Shown here: in pieces, positions 15,895 to 17,282 of the stretch | Layout of the letters: every line of letters begins with the position of its first letter | How positions within the stretch are numbered: the stretch's first letter is position 1 | Source of the DNA: JAKQDH01 sp029558835 | GTDB taxonomy: Bacteria > Planctomycetota > Phycisphaerae > UBA1845 | Length of the DNA: 17,282 nucleotides | NCBI GenBank assembly: GCA_035356615.1 | Contig: DAOQSN010000058.1 | Span: 1 to 17,282, forward strand | Direction of reading: 5' to 3' | Program-made: the position numbers and the translations under genes | Notes under the pieces: model-generated | Database searches by the model: none | Seen by the model: the letters and a program-made list of their open reading frames with translations, nothing else | What the model was told of the DNA's origin: nothing

Positions 15895-17091
15895 ATGAAC
15901 CCGACTCGGACCGGAAACGTGCATTGTGGATCGTGGGCGGCGTTGATCGCATTGATCGCGCTAGGACCGGGCCTCAGTGTGGCGCAGCAGCCGGCGGGCG
16001 AGTTGCGCCGAGTGGAGGTGATCGGTCGGGCGGCCGGTACCGACCTCAAGGCCGCTGATGAGGCCCGGCAGGACGCGCGCCGGGCGGCCGTCATGGAGGG
16101 GTGCGGCTCCTTCGTCGAGGCGGCCACGCTGGTGGAGAACTACCAACTCGTCAACGAGCAGATCCTCGCCCACGCCAGCGGCTACCTTACCGAGGAGAAG
16201 GTCCTCCGCGAGTGGCAGGAGGAGGGCATCTCGTATTGCCAGATGCTGGCGACGGTGCAGATCGGCCGGCTCAAGGATGACTGGGCCCAGCTTCGACGTC
16301 TGACCGTAGCGGAGGGATACCCGCGCTGCCTCATCATGCTTACCGAGGACAAGGACACCAGCGACACGGTCCCGCCGGTTGGCGGTGGCGCGTGTCAGTC
16401 CCGCCTGGAGAGCATCTTCCTCAAGCATGACATGCCGCTGGTGGAGTTCCAGACGGCCGAGCAGATGCGCCAGCGCGACCGGCTCCTGGCGGAGGCGGCC
16501 AACGACGTGCAGCGGCTTTCCGCCTACGCGGCCGAGCTGAAGGCGGACCTGCTGCTCTATGGGCAGGCCGAGGCGACGCCGCTGGGACCGGTCAGCCTGG
16601 GCGGCAGCCGGGTCTACCGCTTCAAGATGACGCTCAACCTCAACGTCGTGCAGGCGGACGCCGCCCGCATCCTCGCGTCGGATTCGTACTCGTTGCCCGA
16701 CTCGTACATGTCCACCGGGCCCGCGTGTGACGGGGAGGGGTTTCGCAAGCTCGCGGACGTGGCCGGGGACAAGCTGCTGCGCGACATCGAGGAGGCGTGG
16801 CGCAAGCGGGCCACCAGCCATCGGGCCTTCCAGGTCTCCTTCGCGGGCATCTCGCATCGGGAGTGGAAGGAGCAACTCGGGCCGGCCCTGCGCGCCCTGC
16901 GCGGTGTGCCACCCGGTGAGGAAGGCGTGCACCTGCGCGAGCTGGTCAACGACGTGGCCCAGGTCGAAATCTTCTGGACCTTCGACCTTGACAACCTGGC
17001 CGGCAAGATCGAGGAACTCAAGCTTCCCAACCTGACCTTCGAGATCACGGAACGCACGGGGAACCGGCTGAAGGTGAAGGTCGTCCGCTGA
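15895..17091 (+). CDS. exported FlgT-N/LPP20-like protein
   Basis: A 398-residue protein with a signal peptide (1 to about 31: a short basic start, then a hydrophobic AALIALIALGPGLSVA core; cleavage near VA-QQ). The next part resembles the LPP20/FlgT N-terminal fold. It has the order EARQDARRAAVMEGCGSFV (about 56-76), LVENYQLVNEQILAHASGYL, and VLREWQEEGISYCQMLATVQIG (about 103-124). In FlgT this fold is a periplasmic outer-membrane-associated component of the flagellar motor; in other proteins it is of unknown role. A middle segment (about 140-230) with CLIMLTED...ADLLLYGQAEAT has the alternating pattern of penicillin-binding-protein-activator or CsgG-like domains. The C-terminus ends in a short beta-rich repeat (about 310-398). 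AAGGA lies 11 bases before the ATG. No flagellar gene is nearby, so envelope function rather than flagella is likely. Function unknown. Confidence 0.8.
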   Translation: MNPTRTGNVHCGSWAALIALIALGPGLSVAQQPAGELRRVEVIGRAAGTDLKAADEARQDARRAAVMEGCGSFVEAATLVENYQLVNEQILAHASGYLTEEKVLREWQEEGISYCQMLATVQIGRLKDDWAQLRRLTVAEGYPRCLIMLTEDKDTSDTVPPVGGGACQSRLESIFLKHDMPLVEFQTAEQMRQRDRLLAEAANDVQRLSAYAAELKADLLLYGQAEATPLGPVSLGGSRVYRFKMTLNLNVVQADAARILASDSYSLPDSYMSTGPACDGEGFRKLADVAGDKLLRDIEEAWRKRATSHRAFQVSFAGISHREWKEQLGPALRALRGVPPGEEGVHLRELVNDVAQVEIFWTFDLDNLAGKIEELKLPNLTFEITERTGNRLKVKVVR

Positions 17092-17282
17092 CAGTGCGTT
17101 GAGCGGCGCCACTCCCCGTTACAAGGGCCGTCGCTGCCGCCTCGCCCCTGACTCGCTGTCAAGTGGCGTGCCCGCCGACAACCCAGTACTCGCGTCGCGT
17201 GATGTCTCGCGTCAGTTGCGCGTTCTTATCCCGGATTATTCACCAGCTTTGTGGGCGTTGACCTAAACCCGTTCCGTTTCGC
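17092..17282. other. non-coding tail of the window
   Basis: I see no gene, clear terminator or repeat in these 191 bases. TTGACC at 17259-17264 could be a -35 element for a gene beyond the window edge, but no -10 follows within it. Confidence 0.4.

Noticed and set aside
15961..17112. 383-codon minus-strand open frame opposite the FlgT-like gene
   Set aside because: The plus-strand gene has a signal peptide, ribosome site and domain signature; the opposite frame has none.

Overview
The window is GC-rich and gene-dense, and it looks like a chromosomal piece of a Planctomycetota-type bacterium. This assignment is inference. It rests on the abundance of GC-rich palindromic repeats between and even inside genes (including the 'GTGGCACGGGC...GCCCGTGCCAC' kind), the Ala/Pro-rich extensions on ordinary proteins, GTG and TTG starts, and a membrane pyrophosphatase with a signal peptide. 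I saw no plasmid, phage, transposase, CRISPR, rRNA or tRNA signature.

Layout. Bases 1-476 are non-coding and packed with inverted and tandem repeats. A leftward, probably co-transcribed trio follows: adenine phosphoribosyltransferase (apt, 3161-2610), a DASS/SLC13-type anion transporter (2562-1084), and an APS-kinase-like P-loop protein (1079-477) starting 4 bases after the transporter stop. A divergent intergenic region carries a good promoter with a palindrome in its spacer. It drives rightward hppA (3595-6471, TTG start), a K+-dependent-type membrane pyrophosphatase with a signal peptide and a large extracytoplasmic insert. A strong intrinsic terminator ends hppA. A second promoter then leads into prpE (propionyl-CoA synthetase, 6737-8647).

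Leftward genes follow: a PilT-like ATPase whose catalytic motifs are largely lost (9990-8794), a CPA1/NhaP-type cation/proton antiporter with a C-terminal RCK-like domain (11865-10063), and scpB (12990-12115), which may be leaderless. The PilT-like and antiporter genes lie between two same-direction copies of one dispersed repeat. Divergent from scpB is a 779-residue protein of unknown function with a 122-base hairpin repeat inserted in frame. After another repeat-rich gap comes an exported FlgT-N/LPP20-like protein (15895-17091).

How the genes could work together. Apt and PrpE release pyrophosphate. HppA uses it to pump Na+ or H+, and the antiporter and anion transporter could spend that gradient. 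This is a plausible energetic theme, not a demonstrated pathway. The most unusual items are the transporter/kinase pair with altered substrate motifs, the degenerate PilT-like protein, the pyrophosphatase insert, and the in-frame repeat insertion.
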